NCBI GenBank assembly: GCA_043733485.1
Contig: JAYTGN010000171.1
Coordinates: 1-31,337, forward strand
Length of the DNA stretch: 31,337 nucleotides
Reading direction: 5' to 3'
Origin: Urbifossiella sp043733485
Lineage (GTDB): Bacteria > Planctomycetota > Planctomycetia > Gemmatales > Gemmataceae
Shown: piece by piece, positions 1-8,079 of the stretch
Numbering within the stretch: position 1 is the stretch's first letter
Layout: every line of letters begins with the position of its first letter
Position numbers and translations under genes: made by a program
Notes under the pieces: model-generated
What the model saw: the letters and a program-made list of their open reading frames with translations, nothing else
What the model was told of the DNA's origin: nothing
Databases searched by the model: none

Positions 1-1
1 C

Positions 2-1078
2 CCCGGCCAGGGAGACGACACCCGCGGCTGGGGTCCGCCCTTCCTCGGCGACCTTTCCGCCTACTTCCTTTCGTGCAACCGCTCGAAGCGCTCGCTCACG
101 TTGGACGTGGCGAAGCCCGAGGGCCGCGAGATCCTCCACCGATTGCTCGCTCAGTCGGACGTACTCATCGAGAACTTCCGCACCGATAGCGCGGAGAAGC
201 TCGGGCTCGCTCCAGAGAAACTGCTCGCGGAACATCCTCGGCTCATCGTCTGCTCGATCAGCGGGTTCGGTCGCACCGGGCCGCTCCAAGATGCTCCAGG
301 CTACGATTTCGCGATCCAGGCGATGAGCGGCCTCATGAGCATCACCGGCCCGGCGGAAGGGCCGCCGAGCAAGGTCGGGGTCGCCGTCGCGGACGTGCTC
401 ACGGGTCTCTATGCCTCCACCGCGATTTTGGCGTGCTTGCATGCGCGGGCACGCACCGGACACGGCTACGCCATCGATCTCGCGCTCCTCGATTGTGCCC
501 TCGCCGCCCAGGTGAACGTCGCTCAGGCCTACCTCACCAGCGGTGAGGTGCCCGCGCGTCAAGGCAATGCCCACCTCCAGATCGTGCCCTACCAACTGTT
601 TCAAACGGCGGACGGCTGGCTCGTGTTGAACGTCGGCAACGATTCGCAATGGCAAGCGTTCTGCCGAGCGGCCGGCGCGAAGGAACTCGGTACCGATCCG
701 CGGTTCAGCACGAATCGACATCGCGTGGAACGGCGCGAGGAGGTCGTTCCCCTGGTCGAAGCTGCGATGCGATCCTTGTCGACGGCGGACTGGGAGAAGC
801 GGCTCACCGAGGCGAACGTGCCTCATGCCGTCGTTTGGAACTATGCGGATGCGTTCGCTCAACCGCAGGTCCAATCGCGCGGCATGAAGGTGACCGTTCG
901 CGATCCTCAAGGTCAGCCCGTGGACCTGATCGGCAACCCGATCCACTTGACGGGTGGGCCGCTCCACGAACCGACTGCACCGCCGAATCTCGGCGATCGG
1001 ACGGCGAGCGTGCTGCACGAATTGTTGGGACTGAACGCGGAGGCGGTCGAAGAGTTGAGGCAGCGCGGAATCGTCTGA
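2..1078 (+). CDS. CoA transferase family III (CaiB/BaiF), 5'-truncated by window edge
   Basis: The reading frame is open from base 2 and ends at TGA 1076-1078, so the true start lies upstream of the window. The first visible residues include GDDTRGWGPPF and the SCNRSKRSLTLD stretch typical of the N-terminal part of this family, followed by the DVLIENFR and SGFGRTGP motifs. The aspartate in LLDCALA matches the position of the catalytic Asp of formyl-CoA transferase. Family members move CoA between carboxylic acids through an aspartyl-CoA thioester intermediate in the cytoplasm. The substrate cannot be told from the sequence. The visible 358 residues cover nearly the whole usual length of about 400. 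A palindromic element follows and separates it from a convergent gene. Confidence 0.93.
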   Translation, partial: PGQGDDTRGWGPPFLGDLSAYFLSCNRSKRSLTLDVAKPEGREILHRLLAQSDVLIENFRTDSAEKLGLAPEKLLAEHPRLIVCSISGFGRTGPLQDAPGYDFAIQAMSGLMSITGPAEGPPSKVGVAVADVLTGLYASTAILACLHARARTGHGYAIDLALLDCALAAQVNVAQAYLTSGEVPARQGNAHLQIVPYQLFQTADGWLVLNVGNDSQWQAFCRAAGAKELGTDPRFSTNRHRVERREEVVPLVEAAMRSLSTADWEKRLTEANVPHAVVWNYADAFAQPQVQSRGMKVTVRDPQGQPVDLIGNPIHLTGGPLHEPTAPPNLGDRTASVLHELLGLNAEAVEELRQRGIV

Positions 1079-1143
1079 GGAACGGGCCTGGAATAGTTTC
1101 CGATTTCGCCCGGTACTTTGGTGCCAGTTGGCCGCGGTGGCTC

Positions 1144-1278
1144 GTAGGGTGGGCCGGACCGTGATGGCCGCGAATGCGGCCATCGCGGGAGGCCCACGCG
1201 GCATCACCAGCGACTTCCCCGCGTGGGCCTCCCACGACCAAATCGCTTCGCGATTTGCCGCGGTCCGGCCCACCCTAC
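1144..1278. repeat. 135-bp palindromic element with 18-bp perfect terminal inverted repeats
   Basis: Bases 1144-1161 are the exact reverse complement of 1261-1278. Between these arms lie three further perfect hairpins: 1163-1171 with 1176-1184 (loop GAAT), 1187-1201 with 1219-1233, and 1240-1246 with 1250-1256 (loop TTC). The whole element can therefore fold into a closing stem with three side arms on either strand. It sits between two convergent genes and could act as a bidirectional terminator. The architecture suggests a non-autonomous REP- or MITE-like mobile repeat. No target-site duplication is obvious. Confidence 0.85.
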
Positions 1279-1344
1279 TCGGCTTCTCGGCTGTTAAGGG
1301 AATAGCAGCATCAGGAATTTATTTCCTGCCCGTTCCTGAGCCGA

Positions 1345-2388
1345 TCAAGGCACCACGCCGAACGGCTTCAAATCCACGAAGTACGGCGACACGTACTTTC
1401 GCTCCTTCCAATCGAGCGAGGCGCGATCCTTCTGCCGAGCCGCGAGGTATTTGAGAATCGATTCCTGGGTGTCTCCGGCGGTGAGCAGCGAGGCACCGCT
1501 CGAATCCGTGCCCTTGATCGGCACGAGGAAGGTCTGTTCCAGCGGGTTCAGGGTCTTGTTCCCTTTTGCCGCGAGGAACGTGTCGAAGAAGTACTTGCTG
1601 TCGGCGGCAGCCTTCGAGTCGGTCTCGCCGTGCAGAAAGAGCATCGGGTTGCGGTCGCGGAGTTTCGTGGCGAGCGGCTTCCAGGTTTCGATGAGCTTGG
1701 TCGGCGCGATCGCGGGCCGGCTCGCACTGAGCCAGACCGCGCCGGCAATATCCACGCCCGCGGGGCTCTTACCGCCGCCCCCGCCGCGAACGGCGGACCG
1801 CATCCATTCGGACGTCATCCACAAGAGCCCGAGCGTGGCCGTTTCATTGGCACCGATCAGGTAGAGCGAACTCGTGTTCACCGTTTTCTTGTCGTTCTTG
1901 GCGTCGAGGTGCATCCGGACGGCCGCGAGGTCGTTCGCGTAAATCGGGAAGTACTTCGGATCGAAGTCCTTCGTCGCGAGCTTGTTCTTGATGGGCTTGT
2001 CCTTCAAACCCTTAACATCTTTCGCGTTCCAGGGGCCGGTGATCGGGTTGGCCCCCTTGGTGTTCCAGAATAGCTCGGTGTCCTCGATGTCGGTGCTTTT
2101 GCCGTGGCCTCGCCAGTCGAAGCGGAAGACGTGGTAGCCCGCGCCCGTGAGCGCTTTGGTGAGTGCGGCCCAGGCTTCGGTCGAATCCATCGAGTTGCCC
2201 GTACCCGGCGGGTAGAGCAGGATCACGACGGCATCGTTCTGCGCCGCTCCGTTGGGGCTCGAGTGGAATAGCCCCTTGAGCTTGACGCCGTCGGCCGTCG
2301 TGAAGGCTTCCTCGACGGGAGGCTGCGCGAATGCGGCACGGCTCAACGAAAGGACCGCGACGAGGGCGATGATCGGGGCGTGGCGCAT
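1345..2388 (-). CDS. Secreted alpha/beta-hydrolase-like protein, nucleophile replaced by Asn
   Basis: The start at 2388 is chosen because it gives a clean signal peptide (MRHAPIIALVAVLS... AFAQ); the frame also extends upstream to 2445. The protein has 347 aa. After the signal peptide it shows an alpha/beta-hydrolase layout: VVILLYPPGTG near residues 54-64, FRFDWRGHGKS near 88-98, the nucleophile-elbow position LIGANET at 177-183 and FLHGETD near 251-257. The elbow should read G-x-S-x-G, but the serine position is Asn181, so classical serine-hydrolase chemistry is unlikely. The paralogue just upstream on the same strand (2457-3575) shares the whole layout, so this is a tandem duplication. A binding or structural role is inferred. 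Confidence 0.85.
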   Translation of the reverse strand: MRHAPIIALVAVLSLSRAAFAQPPVEEAFTTADGVKLKGLFHSSPNGAAQNDAVVILLYPPGTGNSMDSTEAWAALTKALTGAGYHVFRFDWRGHGKSTDIEDTELFWNTKGANPITGPWNAKDVKGLKDKPIKNKLATKDFDPKYFPIYANDLAAVRMHLDAKNDKKTVNTSSLYLIGANETATLGLLWMTSEWMRSAVRGGGGGKSPAGVDIAGAVWLSASRPAIAPTKLIETWKPLATKLRDRNPMLFLHGETDSKAAADSKYFFDTFLAAKGNKTLNPLEQTFLVPIKGTDSSGASLLTAGDTQESILKYLAARQKDRASLDWKERKYVSPYFVDLKPFGVVP

Positions 2389-2412
2389 GGGGAAAGTGGG
2401 GTTGGGGAGTTG

Positions 2413-2445
2413 TTGCGGCTTCGCGAAAATGTCGCAAAGCCGCAA
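2413..2445 (-). terminator. Hairpin between the two tandem hydrolase-like genes
   Basis: Bases 2413-2421 are the perfect reverse complement of 2437-2445, and 2422-2425 can extend the stem against 2433-2436. On the minus strand it follows the stop codon of the upstream paralogue by 11 nt and precedes the start codon at 2388. There is no T-run, so it may be an attenuator or mRNA-stabilising hairpin rather than a full terminator. Confidence 0.45.
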
Positions 2446-2456
2446 GCGGCTCAGAA

Positions 2457-3575
2457 TTAAGGCCGGAGGCCGAAGTAAGCGAGATCGATGTAGTAGGGGC
2501 CGGGGTACTTGCGTTCGCGGCGAACCACCGAGGCGCGATCCTTCTGCTGAGCCTCGAAGTACTTGATCAGCGTGGTCTCGGTGCCGAGTTGCCCATCGTT
2601 GCCGAGCAGGGCCACACCCTTGAGATTGGTCCCCTTCAGTTCGGTGAGATAGGTCTTCTCCAGGGATTTGATGCCGATCGTTTTGTTCCCCTTGGCGACG
2701 AGCACTTGATCGAAGAAGAACTTGGCCTCGGTATGGCCCTTGGTATCTTTCTCGCCGGTGAGGAAGAGCATGGGGTTATTGTCGCGGAGTTTCAGGGCCG
2801 CCTTCGTCCAATCGGTGACAGTGCGTTCGGGGATCATGGCGGGGCGGCTGGCGCTGAGCCAAGCCGCACCGGCAATGTCGCGTCCGGCCTCGGGATCGAC
2901 GATGATGTTGTTAGTCGGCACGACCTTGTAGCTGGCCCCGCCGCCGAGTAGGGGGTGGATGGCCGGGCGAACCCATTCGCCGGCCATCCACAGCATTCCG
3001 AGGCTCGCGGTATCGCCGGCACCGATGAGGTAGATCGAACTGCTGTTCAGATCGTTCTGATCGTTCTTGCCATCCAGGTGGTTGCGGGCAGCCGCGAGGT
3101 CTTGCACGTACATCGGGAAGTAGCGCGAATTCGGGGCGAGGTCCACTTTCACGTCGATGTCGTTCTTGATCGGCTTCTTGTTGTAACCCTTCACGTACTT
3201 TTGGTTCCAGGCTCCGGTGATGTTGTTGTTCCAGAAGAGGTCGGGATCGACGATGTCCTTGCTTTTGCCGTGGCCGCGCCAGTCGAAGCGGAAGACGTGG
3301 AAGCCTTTGTCGTTGAGCGTCTTGGTGAGCCCGGCCCAATCGCCGGGCTTGTCCAAGGTGTTGCCGACGCCGGGTTGGTAGAGGAGGATGACGACGGGGT
3401 TGCCGGGGGCCGGCGTGGCGGCTTTGTGGAAGAGCCCCTTCAAGCGAACGCCGTCCGCCGTGACGAAGTTTTCTTCGAGGGGCTTGTCTTGTGCGATGGC
3501 CCGCGAGTTGTTGCCCAGGCTCGCCAGAATCGCGACCGTGGCGAACAGAACGGGGGCAGCCATCCAGCGTCGCAT
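2457..3575 (-). CDS. Secreted alpha/beta-hydrolase-like protein, nucleophile replaced by Gly
   Basis: The start at 3575 is supported by a GAGG ribosome binding site at 3583-3586 with 7-nt spacing and by the signal peptide that follows (MRRWMAAPVLFATVAILASL). The protein has 372 aa. It matches its downstream neighbour throughout: ADGVRLKGLFH near 40-50, VVILLYQPGVGN near 61-72, FRFDWRGHGKS near 95-105, elbow position LIGAGDT at 183-189, and FLTGEKD later. The serine expected in the elbow is Gly187. Two paralogues with two different substitutions at the same site suggest that catalysis is not conserved in this pair. It is probably exported to the periplasm. A plausible promoter lies at 3634-3662. 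Confidence 0.87.
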   Translation of the reverse strand: MRRWMAAPVLFATVAILASLGNNSRAIAQDKPLEENFVTADGVRLKGLFHKAATPAPGNPVVILLYQPGVGNTLDKPGDWAGLTKTLNDKGFHVFRFDWRGHGKSKDIVDPDLFWNNNITGAWNQKYVKGYNKKPIKNDIDVKVDLAPNSRYFPMYVQDLAAARNHLDGKNDQNDLNSSSIYLIGAGDTASLGMLWMAGEWVRPAIHPLLGGGASYKVVPTNNIIVDPEAGRDIAGAAWLSASRPAMIPERTVTDWTKAALKLRDNNPMLFLTGEKDTKGHTEAKFFFDQVLVAKGNKTIGIKSLEKTYLTELKGTNLKGVALLGNDGQLGTETTLIKYFEAQQKDRASVVRRERKYPGPYYIDLAYFGLRP

Positions 3576-3633
3576 GGCAATTCCTCGAAAGCGGTGGGGG
3601 AGGAGACGATTCCAAAAGCTAGAACGTATTGGG

Positions 3634-3662
3634 ATCATAGTCCGTTGGAGAAATCGCAACAA
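3634..3662 (-). promoter_or_regulatory. Candidate sigma70-type promoter for the hydrolase-like pair
   Basis: On the minus strand, TTGTTG (3662-3657) is followed after 17 bp by TATGAT (3639-3634), which is one mismatch from TATAAT. It lies about 59 nt upstream of the start codon at 3575. Confidence 0.5.
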
Positions 3663-3777
3663 CGGCGGAGTGCGAATCGGGCGCGGCAACTCCCCATTAG
3701 TGGCAGGAATTGACGGTCGGGTTCCCGATTCGGGCAAAGTGAGGCACGTTCGCCGGGCAAGAGTCCGCTGACCCCCG

Positions 3778-4413
3778 TCACTTTCCGATCGTTTCGCGGA
3801 GCGACTTGAGGCGGATCGCCGGCTCGCCTTCCTTGAAGGGATTCGCGGGCGGATCGCCTGGTGGTGCGAAGGCTCCGCCCGGCCAGCGGAAGCCAGCCGC
3901 CTCGAACGTCTCCTTGTTGCCCTCGACCAGCTTCAAAATCGCCTCGTACTTCGCCTTGGCGTCGTCGTCCGAGAGGGAGTCTTTCCCGTCGAGATCGGCG
4001 AGGAGTTCCTTCACCTGCTTCTTCTGATCGGGCGTGAGTTCGACGACGAGTGGCTTCTTGGTCAGCGTGTCGAGCTTGGCGACGAGTTGCGTGAGTTGCG
4101 TCTTGGGGTTCGGGGCGAAGCCGCCCTTGCCGCCGCCACCCGTGCCCTTCGTTCCGGCCTTATCGCCGGCCTTGTCGCCGCCTTTGGCGCCCGGCATGCC
4201 GCCGCCCTTTCCCATGCCGCCCATGCCGCCGGGCATTCCGCCGCCTTTCAGGGCGATGGCATCCTTCTGGTCGGGATTCTCTTCGGGCTTCGCGGCTTGC
4301 TTCAAACCCAGATCCACGTACGAGGCGACGACGATACCGCCGCCCAGGCCGACCAACAGGCAGATGATTCCCGTGGCGATCACGACGGGCACTTTCGCAC
4401 TGGCAATGGACAT
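3778..4413 (-). CDS. Membrane-anchored glycine/methionine-rich protein of unknown function
   Basis: The start at 4413 is favoured over the longer frame because GGAGG lies 7 nt upstream in minus-strand sense and a membrane segment follows at once (VPVVIATGIICLLVGLGGGIVVASYV, about residues 8-33). The 211-aa product then has a low-complexity linker rich in GGM, GGK and KAGDKAG units (about residues 55-95), followed by a charged, probably helical domain with LTPDQKKQVKELLADLDGK. The ELTPDQKKQVKELL stretch resembles helices of periplasmic Spy-like proteins only loosely. I do not recognise the family. It is probably held in the inner membrane with its bulk outside. It lies downstream of the large membrane protein gene on the other side of a 147-bp gap. 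Confidence 0.75.
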   Translation of the reverse strand: MSIASAKVPVVIATGIICLLVGLGGGIVVASYVDLGLKQAAKPEENPDQKDAIALKGGGMPGGMGGMGKGGGMPGAKGGDKAGDKAGTKGTGGGGKGGFAPNPKTQLTQLVAKLDTLTKKPLVVELTPDQKKQVKELLADLDGKDSLSDDDAKAKYEAILKLVEGNKETFEAAGFRWPGGAFAPPGDPPANPFKEGEPAIRLKSLRETIGK

Positions 4414-4560
4414 GAGATCCTCCGGGAACGCAATGAGGGAGAGAGGGCAATTAGCTACCAATCGCAGCGAGACTGCAAGGCAAAAGGGGGAAAGTTCGCG
4501 ACCCTTTGCCGAGTAAGTTTACGGGATGATGCGGTGGCAGCGGGGAACCAAGCAACTCCG

Positions 4561-7500
4561 CTAGCGTTTTTCACCCCAGTGTGCGACCCACTCGCTCCAG
4601 GTATTGGTTCGGCTCAGGCCTTCGCCCGCAGGATTGCGTTCGCGGTCGTCCACGAATTCCGCGGCTCCCATGTCGAAGATGCCGCTCAAGGCCGCGACCA
4701 GCGCCTCGCGTTGCGGGATCGCCAGGCCGTCCAGTGAGGCTTCCACGCTCGCCGAGAGACGTCCGCCCAGATTTTCAAAGGCGACCGCGAAGCGGGCGGC
4801 ACCTTCGAATTCCATGACCGTTCGCTGACAGCCGAACCGGACTCCCGCGACCGCGATCGGGAGGCCGATCCAGGATGGTTCGCGTTCCAAAAGCGGGATC
4901 AGTTCGCGCTCCAAGAAACGGTGGACACCTTCAGCAGCGTGCTGGAGGTCGTGGTGGAGTCGGGCGGTCGCGGCCCGGTTCCCGCGATGGTCTGCTTTTC
5001 GCAGTTTGCGATAGACCTTGGGCACGGTCCCCGAGTGGAAGCCGGGCCGCAGGAGCCCGCGCATCGATTCGCCGTGCGAGCCAATGACCACCGGTTTGAG
5101 CCGTTCGGGCCGATTCGCGGAATAAAGCTTCCAGGTCGCAAGCAGTTCCCAGGCGATGAACCCGAATATGCCCGGCACCCCGGCCAACAACCAAAGTGCC
5201 GCCACGCCGGAGATGTCCAGTGCCTGAGCGACGTTCGGTGCCAACGGCAGGATCACCTTGTGCGAAACCGTGACGACGGGGAAGTGCTTCACCGGGTTGA
5301 TCTGCGGTTCGATCAGCAGGTAGAACGCGAAGCGGGCGAGGTACGCGAATGGGAACCAGAAGAGGCCGAGAATCGCCTTGAAGGCGAGCGAGCCGCTCGA
5401 ATCGCCGCCGCGATAGCGGAGCCATTCATCGACCTCGTAAAGTTGGCGTTCGATCCAACTCGCAAGTCGCCGGAACCAGTCGAGCATCGTCGCCACAATA
5501 CCGGGGAGCAGGTTGATCCGAAACGTGCGCCAGCCGTCGGAGAGCGACTCGGCCAGGCGTTCCTGCATCTCCCAGCCCCACGGCGTGTTGAAGGCAATCG
5601 TCGCCACCACGAGTACGAACCCTCCCCAACGGAGCAGCCGGTAGGGCGACGCTCCAAAGAACCAAAGCAGCAGCACGACCGCGAGAGTTGCGAACGCGGC
5701 CGCGATGAGATACCGCGCGAGAAATCGGACCGGGGCACTGTAGCGAATCGCGACGACGAGCCGCGACCGCACGACTCGCAGCGGAGCATCCCAGAGCACG
5801 GATCGGAGTACGCTGAACAGCCCGGTGAGCACCGAGAGGAATGCGTTCCGGAATGGCGGCACGTGAAACAGTAACAGGAGGAAGATGCCGAGTACGAACA
5901 CGGGTTCCCACTGGGGCAGGGCGGATTCGTGGTGTTCGCCCGACGCCGGTTGCGAAGCCGAAGAGGTGGCCAAGGACTTCACGACTTGGACGAACGCAAC
6001 GGGGTCGAAGTTGGGCTTCCCGTTGTCGTCCCGCTCGAAATGCTCCGCGGGGTCGGTCCAGACCATGTGGCCTTCGTCGTCCCAGTCGTAGTCGTGGTAT
6101 TCGGTCCAGACGAGGTGGCCGCCTTCGTCCCATGCCAGAATCCCTTTTTCCCCGGTGGCGACGGTGCTGAGCGCCTCCGACGGCGGCTTGAGAATCTGCT
6201 TGGGTGCGAGGACCTTGGAGGCGAACGCGGCGATTTTCCCGCCGATGTGTTGGAGTTCGATCGCGAAGGTGAGCGTGAGGAACGCCGCGAGGAAAGGCGC
6301 GATGAGGTAGAGGAACAGCCAGCGCCCGGAGCTTGTGCCGAAGAAGAGGGAGCTGCCGCGCTGGAGCCAGCGGAGGTAGAATTCGCCGCGTCGATAGATG
6401 CCGTCCAGGTCGTAGGCGAGGCGCGTGTCGGCCTGGAGGAGCGAATCGCCGCCGAGGAATTCAACCGGGCCGCTCAGGTCCGGCATCTTCAACTGATTGC
6501 GAGCGACGGCATCGCGGAGGTCGCCGAACCGCAGGTAGCCCCGTTCGCACACGCGATCGAGCAACTCCGCGATGAGCTTGTCGCGCGCCACCTCCTCCAC
6601 GCGGTTGGCGGGCCGGAAGCCACTTTCCGTCAGGCTGGAAGCGATGATCGGGGTGAGTTTGTTCCGGATCGCAAGCTCGATCGCGTGCATCTGCCCGTGG
6701 AACAGTTCGTCGAGCTTCGCCAAGGCATGCTCGTCCAGCCCGCTTCGAAGGAGTTGCTTGTGGGCGGCCCGGACCTTCAAGAGCAGCCGAACGTCGCGCG
6801 CGTACGGCAGCGGTCGCTTCACGGGCCTCCGGCCCAGCGTGCGGATCGGCTCCACGAGATCGACCGCGAAGACTTCGCGAGCCAGGTCGCTCGGGATCTT
6901 CTGCAACTCGTAGAGGCATCGCGCCGCCGGCGGCCACGTTCCGTGGGCGGCCCGCGCTAAGACCGGTGCGAGTGCGTGCCGCCATTCTCGCTGCGTCGCG
7001 TCGTCCCACTGCAAGACGCCCGCGAAATCCCGAACCAATCGCGCGAGGGCCTCGCGGGCCCCGGCCTCGATCGATTCCCGCGTTTCGCCCGTCGCGGCTT
7101 CGCTGGCCTTCGTGCGAAGGATCGCGGCCCGAACGAAGTTCCCCTTTCGCTCCGCCTCCATCGCCCGATCGGACAAAGCATCGCCATCGCGCACCAGGAT
7201 CGCCGGGGCTTCCGCGATCGATCCGGGTGGCACCGTGCTTCCAGCCGGTGTTCCCTCCGCACCGGCTGGAAGCACGGTGCCACCCCGGACGGCGATCGGG
7301 CTCGGTACGTGCGGCAGAATGCGATCCGCCGAACTCGCAGGCCAGGAGCGAGTGAGGAGAGCAGCGACGTCCAGATCGCGGCTCAGTTCCGCGAGCACTT
7401 CGCGGGCGGGCGGCAGGCTCGGAAAGTAGTCCACGACCGAATCGGGAGCGAAGGCATTCCGATCGAGGTAGCTCGCGGCGAACGCACAATAGCACGCGGC

Positions 7501-7962
7501 ATCGTCCGCCTCCGGAGCGATCAGATGTTCGGCCTCGAGCACGTAACGTATCTCGCGCACGGCCGCAGCACCGAACCTGCTCAGCCGTTCGGCGCAACCC
7601 AATGCGGTCAGCGAGCCGGATGCGAGTTGTCGCGCGAGTTCGGCCATCACCGAGGCTTGAAACAACAGCCGCCAGTATTCGCGAAGCTGCTCTGACAGTG
7701 GAAGCGAAACGAGAGCTCGGTCGTCGGAGGTCGTGAGCAGGAGCAGCGGATCCTGCGTTCCCAATAACGCGCTCGGAGCTAGGCAGTCCGCGGCCAGAAG
7801 TTCGGCGCGCGAAACCCAAAGCGGCCGACTCGCGTTGGTCGGTACGGCGCGTCCGTGATCGCGGAGGAAGTGGAGCACCTTGCGAAGGTGGCGCACCGGC
7901 ACGAGACGCACCGCCGGCTCCACCTTCCGCAAGCTCGCTTCAAATGGGTCGAACTCGGACAA
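4561..7962 (-). CDS. Large multi-pass membrane protein of unknown function
   Basis: Two TTG starts are possible. The one at 7962 has GGGAG 7 nt upstream and gives 1133 aa; 8022 gives 1153 aa but shows no ribosome binding site. The first 500 or so residues look soluble and helical and include a palindrome-encoded insert (see 7225-7285). At least six hydrophobic segments follow, near residues 545-568, 685-702, 745-768, 778-795, 864-884 and 918-942. Between the first two lies a cytoplasmic or periplasmic loop with a doubled acidic motif, WDEGGHLVWTE and WDDEGHMVWTD. The C-terminal 170 or so residues are soluble again. No catalytic motif is recognisable. The gene diverges from the retropepsin-like pair at 8080, so the two units share an upstream region. 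Confidence 0.8.
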   Translation of the reverse strand: MSEFDPFEASLRKVEPAVRLVPVRHLRKVLHFLRDHGRAVPTNASRPLWVSRAELLAADCLAPSALLGTQDPLLLLTTSDDRALVSLPLSEQLREYWRLLFQASVMAELARQLASGSLTALGCAERLSRFGAAAVREIRYVLEAEHLIAPEADDAACYCAFAASYLDRNAFAPDSVVDYFPSLPPAREVLAELSRDLDVAALLTRSWPASSADRILPHVPSPIAVRGGTVLPAGAEGTPAGSTVPPGSIAEAPAILVRDGDALSDRAMEAERKGNFVRAAILRTKASEAATGETRESIEAGAREALARLVRDFAGVLQWDDATQREWRHALAPVLARAAHGTWPPAARCLYELQKIPSDLAREVFAVDLVEPIRTLGRRPVKRPLPYARDVRLLLKVRAAHKQLLRSGLDEHALAKLDELFHGQMHAIELAIRNKLTPIIASSLTESGFRPANRVEEVARDKLIAELLDRVCERGYLRFGDLRDAVARNQLKMPDLSGPVEFLGGDSLLQADTRLAYDLDGIYRRGEFYLRWLQRGSSLFFGTSSGRWLFLYLIAPFLAAFLTLTFAIELQHIGGKIAAFASKVLAPKQILKPPSEALSTVATGEKGILAWDEGGHLVWTEYHDYDWDDEGHMVWTDPAEHFERDDNGKPNFDPVAFVQVVKSLATSSASQPASGEHHESALPQWEPVFVLGIFLLLLFHVPPFRNAFLSVLTGLFSVLRSVLWDAPLRVVRSRLVVAIRYSAPVRFLARYLIAAAFATLAVVLLLWFFGASPYRLLRWGGFVLVVATIAFNTPWGWEMQERLAESLSDGWRTFRINLLPGIVATMLDWFRRLASWIERQLYEVDEWLRYRGGDSSGSLAFKAILGLFWFPFAYLARFAFYLLIEPQINPVKHFPVVTVSHKVILPLAPNVAQALDISGVAALWLLAGVPGIFGFIAWELLATWKLYSANRPERLKPVVIGSHGESMRGLLRPGFHSGTVPKVYRKLRKADHRGNRAATARLHHDLQHAAEGVHRFLERELIPLLEREPSWIGLPIAVAGVRFGCQRTVMEFEGAARFAVAFENLGGRLSASVEASLDGLAIPQREALVAALSGIFDMGAAEFVDDRERNPAGEGLSRTNTWSEWVAHWGEKR
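7225..7285. repeat. Perfect 26-bp inverted repeat inside a coding region
   Basis: Bases 7225-7250 are the exact reverse complement of 7260-7285, with a 9-nt loop (TTCCCTCCG). It is translated in frame within the large membrane protein as a Gly/Pro/Ala-rich stretch (GGTVLPAG... TPAGSTVPPG). It resembles the way Rickettsia palindromic elements insert into genes without breaking them. Confidence 0.85.
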
Positions 7963-8031
7963 CGGCGGCTCCCAAACGCGGTTTCTTACGACTGATCTTC
8001 CGTCTCCCCGTCGCCGGGTCAAGGTTTCCGG

Positions 8032-8037
8032 TACAAT
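8032..8037 (+). promoter_or_regulatory. Possible -10 box upstream of the retropepsin-like pair
   Basis: TACAAT lies 42 nt before the ATG at 8080 and differs from TATAAT at one position. No good -35 box is visible 16-18 bp upstream, so support is weak. Confidence 0.3.
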
Positions 8038-8079
8038 TCAGAGCAGTCCACCCTGTCACACCATTCCCCAGGCAAACCG

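Noticed and set aside
4481..4520. Weak hairpin (GGCAAAAGGG / CCCTTTGCC) between two minus-strand genes
   Set aside because: Short, bulged stem with no T-run; not distinguishable from chance.
4921..6960. Long plus-strand open frames opposite the large membrane protein gene
   Set aside because: These are antisense frames kept open by high GC. Their Arg/Glu/Pro-rich composition has no domain, while the minus strand encodes membrane segments.
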